Below, piece by piece: positions 25,370 to 34,275 of a DNA stretch of 43,527 nt. The notes under the pieces are model-generated. The model did no database searches, was not told the DNA's origin, and worked only from the letters and a program-made list of their open reading frames with translations. The stretch covers positions 1-43,527 of the forward strand of contig NZ_JADBEL010000028.1 of the NCBI RefSeq assembly GCF_014873855.1. Direction: 5' to 3'. The position numbers and the translations under genes were made by a program. Position 1 is the first letter of the stretch. Each line of letters starts with the position of its first letter. The stretch comes from Sporosarcina limicola (GTDB lineage: Bacteria > Bacillota > Bacilli > Bacillales_A > Planococcaceae).

Positions 25370-26123
25370 TGTGCACCACTTCCTTTGCCAACTCTACATA
25401 TACTTCTGCTCCTCTAGATTTTGAATCATAAATAATAATCGGTTCTCCATGACTAGGCGCTTCACTCAGACGTATATTTCGTGGAATGATTGTTTTGTAC
25501 ACTTTATCCTGAAAATACTTCTTCACTTCTTCGATAACTTGAATTCCTAAATTCGTTCTTGCATCAAACATTGTAAGCAAGACACCATCAATCATCAAAT
25601 GTTCATTTAAATGTTTTTGGACAAGTCGAACTGTACTTAATAATTGGCTCAATCCCTCCAATGCGTAGTATTCACATTGAACAGGTATTATGATTGAGTC
25701 CGATGCAGTTAATGCATTTATCGTCAGTAATCCAAGTGACGGTGGACAATCGATAAGTACATAATCGTATAATTCTTTCGCTTCCTGAATTGCATGTTTC
25801 ATCCTTACTTCTCTTGAAATTGTCGAGACTAACTCAATTTCTGCTCCTGCCAATGAAATTGTTGCTGGAACGACATCAAGATTTTTCACCTTTGTTGGAC
25901 GGATTACATCTTTAATGTTGACATCATCTATTAATACATCGTAAATACATTGTTGAACATCTCCTTTGTTAACACCTACTCCACTTGTTGCATTCCCTTG
26001 CGGATCTGTATCAATTAGAAGAACCTTTTTGCCTATATGAGCAAGGCAAGCACTTAAATTTACGGATGTTGTCGTTTTTCCGACCCCCCCTTTTTGATTG
26101 GCGATTGCTATAATTCTGCCCAT
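25362..26123 (-). CDS. soj: ParA-family ATPase Soj
   Basis: This 253-residue deviant-Walker ATPase drives origin segregation with ParB and, in B. subtilis, switches between inhibiting (monomer) and activating (dimer) DnaA. The signature KGGVGKTT (near residue 12) carries the signature lysine, DTDPQGNATSG the A' motif, and DCPPSLG the Walker B. Length matches the family. AGCAGGTG precedes the ATG. It is co-translated with parB by overlap; a terminator lies upstream, after noc, so parAB has its own promoter. Confidence 0.97.
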   Translation of the reverse strand: MGRIIAIANQKGGVGKTTTSVNLSACLAHIGKKVLLIDTDPQGNATSGVGVNKGDVQQCIYDVLIDDVNIKDVIRPTKVKNLDVVPATISLAGAEIELVSTISREVRMKHAIQEAKELYDYVLIDCPPSLGLLTINALTASDSIIIPVQCEYYALEGLSQLLSTVRLVQKHLNEHLMIDGVLLTMFDARTNLGIQVIEEVKKYFQDKVYKTIIPRNIRLSEAPSHGEPIIIYDSKSRGAEVYVELAKEVVHNG

Positions 26124-26202
26124 GCTTGCACCTGCTTTCCAACTCTTGATATTTCATTCTATTCTAGTTTATCAAATAATCAGTACATGTGGGGCTTTTA
26201 TG

Positions 26203-26238
26203 TAGAAAAAAACTCTTGCTTCAGTCTAGCAAGAGTTT
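26203..26238 (-). terminator. Intrinsic terminator after noc
   Basis: AAACTCTTGCT (26210-26220) pairs perfectly with AGCAAGAGTTT (26228-26238). TTTTTTT follows on the minus strand. It sits four bases past the noc stop. Confidence 0.9.
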
Positions 26239-26241
26239 TTA

Positions 26242-27105
26242 TTACTTATTCTTTGGAATTTTTACTGTTATTGTGTAAAAATCCTCAGAATCCTCTTCTT
26301 CAGTCTTCACATCTATCCCACTTTTCGTAACTAGAACTAATGATTGTCTGATTGTATTGAGGGCTATTCGTACATCTTTACTAACCGATTTTCTTCGTGG
26401 GGCTCTTTTTTTCTGTTTTACTTCCTCTTCAGGATTCAGTAGCTGTTGAATTCTATTTTCAAGCTGTTTCACATTCAGTTGATGTTCAATAACTTCTTTA
26501 TAAAGTTGAAGTTGTAAATCACTATCTTTTAATGGAATCAATGCACGCGCATGACGCTCAGATAATTCTTTTCTCATGATTGCATTTTTTATATCCTCAG
26601 GCAGTTTCAATAGACGTAATTTGTTTGCAACTGTCGATTGCCCTTTTCCAAGTCTTTGTGCCAGTGCTTCTTGTGTCAAGGAATGTAGTTCAAGAAGCTT
26701 TTTATAAGCATATGCTTCTTCAATCGCAGTCAATTCTTCACGTTGCAAGTTTTCGATAAGAGCAATTGATGCCGTTTCTTTATCATCTAATTCTCTTATG
26801 ATGGCAGGTACTTCTGTCCAGCCAAGTTTTTTCATAGCCCGGTATCTGCGTTCTCCAGCAATGATTTCATATTGATTTCCATTGATTTTACGGATAACAA
26901 TCGGTTGGATGACACCATGTGTGTGAATTGTCCTAGCAAGTTCCTCAATCTTTTCCTCGGAGAAGACTGTTCGAGGTTGATATTTATTAGGCACTATGGA
27001 ATCTATTTCTACTTGTTCAATTATTTCTTGCTGACGAACCCCACTTATTTGTGGAGGTTCCTCTTTTTCTCCACTGCCAAAAAAACGCGAAAAAGGACTC
27101 TTCAT
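26242..27105 (-). CDS. noc: Nucleoid occlusion protein Noc (ParB paralogue)
   Basis: This 287-residue ParB-family CTP clamp binds NBS sites around the origin and, through an N-terminal amphipathic helix, tethers the chromosome to the membrane so that FtsZ cannot assemble over it. The start [16 protein letters not shown] is the Noc membrane-binding helix and separates it from Par[14 protein letters not shown] and [26 protein letters not shown] give the CTPase and helix-turn-helix motifs. It lies beside rsmG, as in Bacillus. A candidate NBS is at 10506-10519. AAGGGTGGTG precedes ATG. Confidence 0.95.
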   Translation of the reverse strand: MKSPFSRFFGSGEKEEPPQISGVRQQEIIEQVEIDSIVPNKYQPRTVFSEEKIEELARTIHTHGVIQPIVIRKINGNQYEIIAGERRYRAMKKLGWTEVPAIIRELDDKETASIALIENLQREELTAIEEAYAYKKLLELHSLTQEALAQRLGKGQSTVANKLRLLKLPEDIKNAIMRKELSERHARALIPLKDSDLQLQLYKEVIEHQLNVKQLENRIQQLLNPEEEVKQKKRAPRRKSVSKDVRIALNTIRQSLVLVTKSGIDVKTEEEDSEDFYTITVKIPKNK

Positions 27106-27184
27106 TCTCTACACCACCCTTTTCAAGACTATTCCCTATTTCTATCTTAATTCGGCATAGAGATAATATATCCTCTTTACCTAT

Positions 27185-27200
27185 TGTTCCACGTGAAACA
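27185..27200. promoter_or_regulatory. parS site between noc and rsmG
   Basis: TGTTCCACGTGAAACA matches the consensus parS 16/16. It lies about 80 bases upstream of the noc start codon and directly abuts the 50-base inverted repeat. It may also influence noc transcription when ParB spreads. Confidence 0.97.
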
Positions 27201-27250
27201 ATTTAATTTAATTCAGTAGGGGTTCAAACCCCGACTGAGTTAAGTTAAAT
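27201..27250. repeat. 50-base near-perfect inverted repeat abutting parS
   Basis: Positions 27201-27224 pair with 27227-27250: 21 Watson-Crick pairs, two T/G wobble positions (27207/27244 and 27212/27239) and one A/G mismatch (27218/27233). The core GGGGTTCAAACCCC resembles a tRNA T-arm, but there is no tRNA. The wobbles favour folding of plus-strand RNA, although no plus-strand gene is here, and there is no U-tract on the minus side. A 12-base palindrome ATTTGATCAAAT follows at 27261-27272. It may be a dispersed repeat. Confidence 0.75.
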
Positions 27251-27271
27251 CCTCCGGCGTATTTGATCAAA

Positions 27272-27985
27272 TTAAATTGGCGACTTATTTGGAACTCCAG
27301 GTTTGCGAGGATACTTTTTAGGAGTTATTTTTTCCTTTTTAAACACAAATAACTTCCGTTCACTATTTTCAATCGGCAAAGTGAATGTATGTTGTTCTTT
27401 TATGACTGCACCCAAGACGTTAATCGCTTTCTTTGCATCTTTAAGCTCGTCAATTGCTGCTGCACCCTTCATAGAAACAAATATACCACCTTGTCTAACT
27501 AAGGGTAAACATAATTCGGAAAGAACGGAAAGACGTGCAACTGCACGTGCAGTGACAACATCAAATTTTTCACGGTACTTGGGATTTTGTCCGAAATCCT
27601 CAGCCCTAGCATGAACAAACTGCACGTTATCAAGGTTCAATTCCTCAGCTAGGAAAGTTAGAAAACCAATTCTTTTATTCAACGAATCAACTATAGTTAC
27701 ATCGAGATTTGGGTAACATATCTTTAAAGGAATACTTGGAAAACCTGCGCCTGCTCCCACATCACAAATCGTTTTTCTTTCGCTAAAGTCGATATAAAAG
27801 GCAGCAGTAATCGAATCGTAAAAATGTTTAAGATAAACCGATGGTGCATCCGTAATGGCTGTCAAATTCATCTTTTCATTCCATTCGACTAAAAGTTCGA
27901 AGTACCGGTTAAACTGCGTTATTTGTGTTTCATTTAATTCGATTCCTTGTTCTTTTAATGCGATTACAAATTGCTCTTCATTCAT
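27272..27985 (-). CDS. rsmG: 16S rRNA (guanine-527-N7)-methyltransferase RsmG (GidB)
   Basis: This 237-residue Rossmann-fold enzyme uses SAM to methylate N7 of G527 in 16S rRNA; its loss gives low-level streptomycin resistance in several bacteria. The SAM-binding motif [15 protein letters not shown] (near residue 73) and the later [12 protein letters not shown] are diagnostic. The frame reaches 28033, but ATG 27983-27985 has AAGGGGG upstream and gives the family start [16 protein letters not shown] terminator between mnmG and this gene suggests partial or separate transcription. It ends beside the inverted repeat and parS. Confidence 0.95.
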   Translation of the reverse strand: MNEEQFVIALKEQGIELNETQITQFNRYFELLVEWNEKMNLTAITDAPSVYLKHFYDSITAAFYIDFSERKTICDVGAGAGFPSIPLKICYPNLDVTIVDSLNKRIGFLTFLAEELNLDNVQFVHARAEDFGQNPKYREKFDVVTARAVARLSVLSELCLPLVRQGGIFVSMKGAAAIDELKDAKKAINVLGAVIKEQHTFTLPIENSERKLFVFKKEKITPKKYPRKPGVPNKSPI

Positions 27986-28001
27986 CAATATTGCCCCCTT
28001 G

Positions 28002-28037
28002 TAAAAAAACTGATACGGAAATAACATCCGCATCAGT
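28002..28037 (-). terminator. Intrinsic terminator between mnmG and rsmG
   Basis: ACTGATACGGA (28009-28019) pairs with TCCGCATCAGT (28027-28037) with one G-U pair in the minus-strand RNA. TTTTTTT follows. It sits upstream of the rsmG ribosome-binding site, so it may attenuate rather than fully block rsmG. Confidence 0.83.
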
Positions 28038-28045
28038 CTAACAAC

Positions 28046-29935
28046 TTAGCCTGATACTTTAGCAATTTTCCCATGTTCGATATAAACCAGAAGAATTGCA
28101 ATATCCGCCGGATTAACGCCTGATATGCGAGATGCTTGAGCGATGGATAATGGTCTTACTTCATTCAACATGCTCTTCGCTTCTGTCGCAATACCAGATA
28201 TCGCATTATAATCGATATTCTCAGGAATTTTTTTATTTTCTAATCTCTTCATCTTATCAACTTGTTGCAATGATTTCCCAATATAACCTTCATATTTAAT
28301 GAATATTTCAACTTGTTCTTGTACATCTTCAGATACTTTCTCATCTGGTGGGATGATTCTTTCAATTTGCCCATATTTTATTTCAGGACGCTTCAAAAGA
28401 TCTACCGCTTTCATTGGTTCCCTTAACTCTGCACTTCCCGTTTCACGGAGAATTTCTTGAACTCGTTCATTAGGTTTAATCGTCATTTTTCGAAGCCTTT
28501 TAATTTCTTCTTCAATCTGCTGTTTCTTTACAAGATAAGCTTCATATCGTTCTTCGCTAATCAACCCTAATTCATATCCCACTTCAGTTAGGCGCATATC
28601 TGCATTATCGTGACGTAATAAAAGACGGTACTCAGCACGCGAGGTGAGGAGCCTATATGGTTCACTTGTTCCTTTTGTAACAAGGTCATCAATAAGTACA
28701 CCGATGTAAGCATCTGCACGCCCTAGAACACGTTCTCCTTTGCCTAACACATAAGAAGCGGCGTTGATGCCTGCCATAATGCCTTGTGCAGCGGCTTCTT
28801 CATATCCTGAAGTTCCGTTAATTTGACCTGCAGTATATAGATTACGAATTTTCTTCGTCTCGAGTGTTGGCCATAGCTGTGTTGGAACAATTGCATCATA
28901 TTCAATTGCATAGCCGGCTCGCATCATTTCTGCCTTTTCTAGTCCAGGAACACTTTCAACCAACATTCTCTGAACATGTTCAGGTAAACTTGTCGATAAT
29001 CCTTGTACGTATACTTCGTTCGTATTTCGACCCTCAGGCTCTAAGAAAATCTGATGACGTGATTTATCAGCAAATCGGACAATCTTATCTTCAATAGATG
29101 GACAATAGCGTGGCCCTTTTCCTTTAATCATCCCAGAATACATGGGCGATAAGTGAAGATTTTCATTGATAATTTCATGTGTTCTAGGTGATGTATGTGT
29201 AAGCCAACATGGTAATTGATCCATGATGAACTCTGTTGTTTCATAACTGAATGCCCGTGGTACATCATCACCTGGTTGGATTTCAGTTTTGCTATAATCG
29301 ATTGTTCTGCTATTGACGCGTGGCGGTGTACCTGTTTTGAACCTAACTGTATCAAATCCAAGTTCTCTCAAGTTATCTGCTAACCCAATTGAAGGCATCT
29401 GATTATTTGGTCCACTTGAATACTTCAAATCCCCGATTATAATTTCACCACGGAGGAAAGTCCCTGTTGTTACAATGACCGTTTTTGCATGGTACACTGC
29501 CCCTACTTGAGTGATAAGACCTTTGACTTCCCCGTCTTCCACAATCAATTCTTCAACTATACCTTGATGGAGAGTCAGGTTTTTCTGTTCTTCTAGAAGT
29601 CGTTTCATTTCTTGTTGGTACAGGACTTTATCAGCTTGTGCACGAAGCGCACGTACCGCGGGTCCCTTTCCTGTATTCAACATCCGCATTTGGATATGTG
29701 TTTTGTCAATGACTTTCCCCATCGCTCCACCTAGTGCATCAATTTCACGGACAACAATCCCTTTTGCAGGACCACCGAGTGACGGATTACACGGCATAAA
29801 GGCAATCATATCTAGGTTCATTGTAAGTACAAGAGTTGATGCACCCATCCTTGCGGCGGATAACGCTGCCTCAACACCGGCATGACCGGCTCCGATAACT
29901 ATACAATCGAACGTGCCTGCTTCAAATTTTGGCAT
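28046..29935 (-). CDS. mnmG: tRNA uridine-34 carboxymethylaminomethyl-modifying enzyme MnmG (GidA)
   Basis: This 629-residue FAD enzyme works with MnmE to install cmnm5 on the wobble U34 of tRNAs for Leu, Arg, Gln, Glu and Lys. The N-terminal dinucleotide motif [28 protein letters not shown] (catalytic Cys near 48) and [13 protein letters not shown] with an FAD-site glycine run are clear, and the C-terminal helical MnmE-interaction domain is intact. Length is typical. GGAAGGATAG precedes ATG, 25 bases after the mnmE stop, so the pair is one operon. A terminator follows. Confidence 0.98.
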   Translation of the reverse strand: MPKFEAGTFDCIVIGAGHAGVEAALSAARMGASTLVLTMNLDMIAFMPCNPSLGGPAKGIVVREIDALGGAMGKVIDKTHIQMRMLNTGKGPAVRALRAQADKVLYQQEMKRLLEEQKNLTLHQGIVEELIVEDGEVKGLITQVGAVYHAKTVIVTTGTFLRGEIIIGDLKYSSGPNNQMPSIGLADNLRELGFDTVRFKTGTPPRVNSRTIDYSKTEIQPGDDVPRAFSYETTEFIMDQLPCWLTHTSPRTHEIINENLHLSPMYSGMIKGKGPRYCPSIEDKIVRFADKSRHQIFLEPEGRNTNEVYVQGLSTSLPEHVQRMLVESVPGLEKAEMMRAGYAIEYDAIVPTQLWPTLETKKIRNLYTAGQINGTSGYEEAAAQGIMAGINAASYVLGKGERVLGRADAYIGVLIDDLVTKGTSEPYRLLTSRAEYRLLLRHDNADMRLTEVGYELGLISEERYEAYLVKKQQIEEEIKRLRKMTIKPNERVQEILRETGSAELREPMKAVDLLKRPEIKYGQIERIIPPDEKVSEDVQEQVEIFIKYEGYIGKSLQQVDKMKRLENKKIPENIDYNAISGIATEAKSMLNEVRPLSIAQASRISGVNPADIAILLVYIEHGKIAKVSG

Positions 29936-29960
29936 GTTCTTCTATCCTTCCTTCTATTAT

Positions 29961-31346
29961 CTATTTTCCGAGACAAAATTGTGCAAACAGTTGGTTTATC
30001 AAACTTTCTTGGACAGTGTCCCCGATTATTTCACCAAGGATTTCCCATGTCCGGGTGACATCTATCTGAATCATATCCACTGGGACACCTGCTTCTGCAG
30101 CATTTATTGCATCCTCAATTGTCGCCCGCGCATTGTGTAATAACGCGATATGTCTTGCGTTTGAAACATATGTTAAATCACCTGATTCGATATTTCCTTC
30201 AAAAAAAAGTCCGGCGATTGCTTCTTCTAATTCGTCCACACCCTCGTCCTTTAGAAGCGAGGTTGTGACAACTTTTCCGTTACCGACTAGTTCCATCACT
30301 TTTGGTAGATTTATTTTTTGTGGAAGGTCGGTCTTGTTGATAACGACAATTGTATCCATTCCTGACACCGCTTCGAAAAGCCGGATATCTTCCTCCGGTA
30401 ATTCTTCGGAACTATCGAGAACCAAGAGAATGAGATCTGCCTCTTTTAACACTTGCCTCGATCTTTCGACACCGATCCGCTCAACGATATCTTCCGTTTC
30501 TCGGATTCCAGCAGTATCAACAAGGCGAAGTGGCACCCCTCGCACGTTGACGTACTCTTCAATAATATCACGCGTCGTCCCTGCTATGTGGGTAACAATG
30601 GCTTTATTTTCTTGCACAAGGCTATTCAACAATGAAGATTTCCCTACGTTTGGTCTTCCTATAATGACGGTTGACAGCCCTTCACGAAGAATTTTACCTT
30701 GTGAAGAGGTGTGTAATAACTTATCGATTTCACTTTTCACCCATGTACTTTTTTCAATCATAAGAGGAACTGTCATTTCTTCGACATCGTCATATTCGGG
30801 ATAATCGATATTTACTTCAACTTGTGCCAACGTCTCAAGAAGCGCTTGTCTTAATTCCCCGACCAATCTCGAAAGTTTTCCTTCCATTTGATTCAAAGCA
30901 ACGTTCATAGCACGATCCGTTTTTGCGCGGATTAGATCCATAACTGCTTCAGCTTGTGATAAATCCACACGTCCATTGAGAAATGCACGCTTCGTGAATT
31001 CACCTGGCTCTGCAAGACGAGCTCCTTCTTTTAGTACAAGCTGTAATACCCGCTTGACAGTAACAAGTCCTCCGTGACAGTTCACCTCAACGACATCTTC
31101 ACGTGTAAATGTCTTCGGTGCCTTCATAAGGGACACCATCACTTCTTCGACAATTTCACCTGATATAGGGTCAGTCAAATGACCGTAATGGATTGTATGT
31201 GATTTTTCTTCTTTTAGTTTTTTACCCGACGGTGAACGAAAAATATAATCTACAATTTGGACTGCTTCATCCCCACTTAGCCTAACTATCGCAATCGCCC
31301 CTTCCCCCATCGGAGTGGAAATGGCAGCTATTGTATCAAAATGCAT
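29961..31346 (-). CDS. mnmE: tRNA modification GTPase MnmE (TrmE/ThdF)
   Basis: This 461-residue GTPase has an N-terminal folate-binding domain (about 1-118), a helical domain, an inserted G domain (P-loop [14 protein letters not shown] near 225, [12 protein letters not shown]) and the C-terminal catalytic Cys in the FCLGK ending, where FCIGK is the usual form. It dimerises through its G domains and partners with MnmG. ATG 31344-31346 with AAGGTGA upstream gives the family length; the longer in-frame GTG (31355) lies within that ribosome-binding site. The gap upstream, before jag, holds DnaA boxes. Confidence 0.96.
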   Translation of the reverse strand: MHFDTIAAISTPMGEGAIAIVRLSGDEAVQIVDYIFRSPSGKKLKEEKSHTIHYGHLTDPISGEIVEEVMVSLMKAPKTFTREDVVEVNCHGGLVTVKRVLQLVLKEGARLAEPGEFTKRAFLNGRVDLSQAEAVMDLIRAKTDRAMNVALNQMEGKLSRLVGELRQALLETLAQVEVNIDYPEYDDVEEMTVPLMIEKSTWVKSEIDKLLHTSSQGKILREGLSTVIIGRPNVGKSSLLNSLVQENKAIVTHIAGTTRDIIEEYVNVRGVPLRLVDTAGIRETEDIVERIGVERSRQVLKEADLILLVLDSSEELPEEDIRLFEAVSGMDTIVVINKTDLPQKINLPKVMELVGNGKVVTTSLLKDEGVDELEEAIAGLFFEGNIESGDLTYVSNARHIALLHNARATIEDAINAAEAGVPVDMIQIDVTRTWEILGEIIGDTVQESLINQLFAQFCLGK

Positions 31347-31377
31347 ATGCTTCACCTTACTTTCTTAGTTACTCACA

Positions 31378-31495
31378 TGTGGATAACCTATTCCAGACAC
31401 GACTCTCTAACATAATATACTATCACAAATCAGATCATCCTCATAGTATCCCTACTGAAAAAATGTGGATAAACGAAAATGGAAAACTATCCACA
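31378..31495. promoter_or_regulatory. Small DnaA-box cluster between mnmE and jag
   Basis: Two perfect minus-orientation boxes TGTGGATAA lie at 31378-31386 and 31464-31472, and a one-mismatch box CTATCCACA lies at 31487-31495. The rest of the 31356-31593 gap is AT-rich, with a 7-base inverted repeat at 31511-31527 and the jag terminator; I see no gene in it. Confidence 0.7.
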
Positions 31496-31540
31496 AATCG
31501 AAATTTCCACCAGTAAATATTTTACTGCACATAAATTTAG

Positions 31541-31584
31541 TATAAAAAAATTCCACAAAGATGAAATACGTCTTTGTGGAATTT
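31541..31584 (-). terminator. Intrinsic terminator after jag
   Basis: AAATTCCACAAAGA (31548-31561) pairs perfectly with TCTTTGTGGAATTT (31571-31584). TTTTTTATAC follows on the minus strand. It ends the rpmH-rnpA-yidC-jag unit before mnmE. Confidence 0.9.
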
Positions 31585-31593
31585 CCATTATTC

Positions 31594-32349
31594 TTAGCGC
31601 ATCGCTTCAATAACGAGATACCGATGTGGGTCAGATCCCTCGGAATAGGTTTCAATATCCAATCGATTTGATAAAGCATTATGAATGACTTTTCTTTCGT
31701 ACGAAGGCATTGGCTCTAGTTGGACTTTGCGACCTGTACGAGCTGCTTTATCTGCCATTCTCTCAGCAAGTTGTTCCAATGATTGTTCTCGTCTTTCTCG
31801 GTAATCACCGACGTCAACCCGAACCATTTTGAATTGATTGGAAGTTTTATTTGTTACCAGTTGAGATAGTTGCTGTAAGGCGTTCAATGTTTGTCCACGT
31901 TTACCGATTAAAAGTGCTGCCTTGGCACTCTCCAGTTGGAAGGTGACATATTTACCATGAATTTCATGACTCACTTGAAGATCATCTATACCCATTCCCA
32001 CTGCAACACTTTTTAAGTATTGCTCAGTGTCTTCTATTGCAACTTCATCAGATAAGCCTTCTACACATACCTCCTCTTGTTTTACAGAAGGTTTAGTAGA
32101 TTCGATTTCTAAATGTTGTGAAATTTCTATGTCATTCACAACTTCCACTATTTCTTCAAAGACGGAAGGTTTATTCACGTCTACGGTGGTTACAATCACT
32201 TCAGCTTCTTTTGCACCAAAACCGAGAAATCCTTTTTTCCCTTTATCGATTACTTCGACTTCCACTTCATCACGCGTCACGCTGAGTGCTATTAATGCTT
32301 CTGAGATTGCCAATTCCACCGTGGCGCCCCTTCGCGTCATCCTTGTCAT
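31594..32349 (-). CDS. jag: RNA-binding protein Jag (KhpB/EloR; SpoIIIJ-associated)
   Basis: This 251-residue protein has an N-terminal Jag domain (about 1-52; MTRMTRRGATVELAISEALIAL ... KGFLGFGAKEAEV), an acidic linker (about 55-110), a KH domain (LIGKRGQTLNALQQL, about 145-165) and an R3H domain near the C-terminus (MPSYERKVIHNALSNRLDIETYSEGSDPHR). In Streptococcus and Lactobacillus the homologue regulates cell elongation with KhpA. It overlaps yidC as ATGA. GGGAGG lies nine bases upstream of the ATG. Its acidic linker is longer than in short family members. Confidence 0.95.
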   Translation of the reverse strand: MTRMTRRGATVELAISEALIALSVTRDEVEVEVIDKGKKGFLGFGAKEAEVIVTTVDVNKPSVFEEIVEVVNDIEISQHLEIESTKPSVKQEEVCVEGLSDEVAIEDTEQYLKSVAVGMGIDDLQVSHEIHGKYVTFQLESAKAALLIGKRGQTLNALQQLSQLVTNKTSNQFKMVRVDVGDYRERREQSLEQLAERMADKAARTGRKVQLEPMPSYERKVIHNALSNRLDIETYSEGSDPHRYLVIEAMR

Positions 32350-33110
32350 TTTCTTTTGCCTCCCACTTTTACAGGCTCCACTTCTTTTTTCTTAAATGGT
32401 TTGTAAATGAAGATATTTTGAATGATTGAAATGAAGTTACCAATTACCCAGTAAAGTGCAAGTGCTGCCGGAAGGAATGAACCAAAAATCATAATCATGA
32501 AAGGCATGATATACATCATCACTTTCATTTGTGGATTGTCCATCGCTGGTCCGGTTCGAAGAACGACAAATTGCATTAAACCGGCTAAAACAGCAAATGT
32601 AATACTTGGTGCTGCCAATTCAAACCAAAGAAACTTCCCGATGTCGTATGTGACGTTCATTCGGCTGATAGCGTGGTAAAAACCGAAGAGAATTGGCATT
32701 TGAATTAGGACGGGTAAACAGCCCGCCGCGGGATTGATTTTCCGTTCCGACATAATTTTTTGCATTTCTTCACGGTACTTCTGTTGAGTGACAGCGTCTT
32801 TCGACTTGTACTTCTCTTTAAGTGCCTTCAGTTCAGGTTGAATTTCTTGCATCCGCTTCGAGCTTTTTGTCTGCTTTATCATCAAAGGTAATAAAACAAG
32901 TCTTATGATGATGGTTACTGCAATAATTGCGAATCCATAAGATCCAAGTAAATCTTTGAATGTCGTGATAAGAGAAACTAATGGCCATACGACATATTCA
33001 TTCCAAAATCCTTCACTATCTTTGTAGATTGGTTTATTAAATTCTGAACACCCTGCCAGGAATATGGATAGAGCCGTTAACATAAGTACAAGTCCTAATT
33101 TCTTTTTCAA
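32346..33110 (-). CDS. yidC: Membrane protein insertase YidC (SpoIIIJ type, lipoprotein)
   Basis: This 254-residue insertase helps membrane proteins fold with or without SecYEG; in B. subtilis the SpoIIIJ paralogue is needed for forespore sigma-G activity. It begins with a lipoprotein signal (LMLTALSIFLAG-Cys21), followed by five membrane helices. The conserved hydrophilic-groove Arg lies in IIRLVLLPLMIKQTK, and the basic C-terminal tail is typical. The start is TTG 33108-33110 with GGGGGAACC upstream; the frame extends to 33170, but that would bury the lipobox. It lies between rnpA and jag, the canonical order. Confidence 0.94.
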   Translation of the reverse strand: MKKKLGLVLMLTALSIFLAGCSEFNKPIYKDSEGFWNEYVVWPLVSLITTFKDLLGSYGFAIIAVTIIIRLVLLPLMIKQTKSSKRMQEIQPELKALKEKYKSKDAVTQQKYREEMQKIMSERKINPAAGCLPVLIQMPILFGFYHAISRMNVTYDIGKFLWFELAAPSITFAVLAGLMQFVVLRTGPAMDNPQMKVMMYIMPFMIMIFGSFLPAALALYWVIGNFISIIQNIFIYKPFKKKEVEPVKVGGKRK

Positions 33111-33194
33111 ATTGGTTCCCCCAAATCGTATCTTCTTTAATAGTGAAGTTATATTGGCTAATAATTTCATTTTATCATTTTAAATTCAATCATT

Positions 33195-33539
33195 CTACTT
33201 CTTCTTTAGTACACGTGCAATCCGTAACACATGTTGTAAGTTTTTTTTAGTTTCATGAAAATCCAGTGTGGCCGCCTGATGTCTGGCGATGATAACATAA
33301 TCCATATCATTTCGAAGCTCTTCCTTCATTTCTAGAAAGGATTGTCTTAAATAGCGTTTAATTCGGTTTCTTGTTACTGCATTCCCTACTTTTTTGCTAA
33401 CGGAAAGGCCAATCCTGAATTCCAGTTGCTCTTCTTTCCTATAGAAGTAAACGACAAATTGCCGATTAGCGAACGACTTCCCTTTTTTGAATACCTGCTG
33501 GAACTCTTCATTTTTCTTGATCCGTTGGCGTTTATTCAT
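33195..33539 (-). CDS. rnpA: Ribonuclease P protein component
   Basis: This 114-residue basic protein assists the RNase P RNA in cutting 5' leaders from pre-tRNAs. The motifs [50 protein letters not shown] (the RNR motif, near residues 60-70) and [10 protein letters not shown] are diagnostic. I chose ATG 33537-33539 with AGGTG upstream; a GTG three codons earlier (33548) is possible. A terminator hairpin separates it from rpmH, so expression may come partly from read-through. Confidence 0.95.
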   Translation of the reverse strand: MNKRQRIKKNEEFQQVFKKGKSFANRQFVVYFYRKEEQLEFRIGLSVSKKVGNAVTRNRIKRYLRQSFLEMKEELRNDMDYVIIARHQAATLDFHETKKNLQHVLRIARVLKKK

Positions 33540-33603
33540 ATCATGCACCTACTCCGTCACTATAATTATACGTAAAATAATAGTTCAAATTGAACCTTCT
33601 CCT

Positions 33604-33635
33604 AAAAAAAAAAGACCACTGAGATAACAGTGGCC
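33604..33635 (-). terminator. Hairpin with long U-tract after rpmH
   Basis: On the minus strand GGCCACTG and CAGTGGTC pair with one G-U around a six-base loop, followed by ten T. It starts one base after the rpmH stop. As rnpA lies downstream without an obvious promoter, it probably sets the rpmH/rnpA ratio. Confidence 0.85.
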
Positions 33636-33770
33636 TTATGCTGAAAGCACTTTTCTTCCTTTGCGTCGACGAGCTGCAAGAACTCTACGTCCGCTTTTCG
33701 TGCTCATTCTCGCACGGAAGCCGTGAACTTTACTACGTTTACGTTTATTTGGTTGGTAAGTACGTTTCAT
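33636..33770 (-). CDS. rpmH: Large ribosomal subunit protein bL34
   Basis: This 44-residue, highly basic protein translates as [20 protein letters not shown] followed by [24 protein letters not shown], the full bL34 sequence. AGGAGGTG precedes the ATG. It is too short to appear among longer reading frames but is unmistakable, and its position opposite dnaA across oriC is universal in Bacillota. A TTGACA/TATACT promoter lies upstream. Confidence 0.98.
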   Translation of the reverse strand: MKRTYQPNKRKRSKVHGFRARMSTKSGRRVLAARRRKGRKVLSA

Positions 33771-33825
33771 CTTTTAAGACACCTCCTGCGTTGATTGTCT
33801 ATTTACATATGTGACAGTCTTGACT

Positions 33826-33855
33826 AGTATATCGAGGTTTCATAGTAAATGTCAA
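33826..33855 (-). promoter_or_regulatory. Sigma-A promoter of rpmH-rnpA-yidC-jag
   Basis: TTGACA (33850-33855, perfect) and TATACT (33826-33831, 5/6) on the minus strand are separated by 18 bases. It reads away from oriC. Confidence 0.78.
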
Positions 33856-33913
33856 CCTTTTTTTATCTAGTTGTCAACCCGTATTTCTCCCCCCTGAATT
33901 TCACCTTACAAAG

Positions 33914-34229
33914 TTATCCACACTTCCACCAACTTTTTTACGATGACGTTGTGCATACCTTTTTTGTTTGTTTTTTTACTCAACGTGCTTATCTACATCT
34001 TTTTCACATACCAAGGCCTGTGGATAAAGGATTCATCCACATCCCTCTTCATTGTGGATAAACCATGAGAGTCCTTGTAATGCTTATCATTTCCTGTTAC
34101 AATGAAATGGATTTTGTTTGTGTATATAATTTCATAAATATTTGTTATCCACAAGTGTTGATAGGTTGTGGATAATTTTTTCAACAAATTTGTATAAATG
34201 TTATCCACACGAGCAGATTATGTGTATAA
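33914..34229. promoter_or_regulatory. oriC: oriC, upstream part (rpmH-dnaA DnaA-box cluster)
   Basis: Six perfect TTATCCACA boxes: 33914-33922, 34145-34153 and 34201-34209 on the plus strand; 34019-34027, 34053-34061 and 34167-34175 on the minus. Weaker boxes are TTATCTACA (33989-33997), TCATCCACA (34033-34041) and TTATACACA (34221-34229, minus). The spacing and AT-rich surroundings match the incA/incB parts of the B. subtilis origin. Confidence 0.95.
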
Positions 34230-34230
34230 T
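34201..34230 (+). promoter_or_regulatory. dnaA promoter overlapped by DnaA boxes
   Basis: A consensus TATAAT lies at 34225-34230. The best -35 at 18 bases is TTATCC (34201-34206, 3/6), which is itself part of a perfect DnaA box; a second box (34221-34229) covers the -10. DnaA binding would block RNA polymerase. Confidence 0.65.
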
Positions 34231-34275
34231 ACATATCTTCAGGCTTTTAATCTTCATTGTAAAGGAGGCACAGTA

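Noticed and set aside
27201..27250. Possible tRNA or tRNA fragment, because of GGTTCAAACC
   Set aside because: There is no acceptor stem, D-arm or anticodon arm. The bases form one long inverted repeat instead.
30133..30804. A 223-codon plus-strand frame opposite mnmE
   Set aside because: It is Ser/Arg-rich, antisense to the conserved GTPase domain and without start signals, so it is a shadow frame.
33780..34275. An open frame starting ATG 34198 as a longer DnaA
   Set aside because: Its first 26 codons lie over DnaA boxes and the promoter. The TTG at 34276 has the ribosome-binding site and the family N-terminus.
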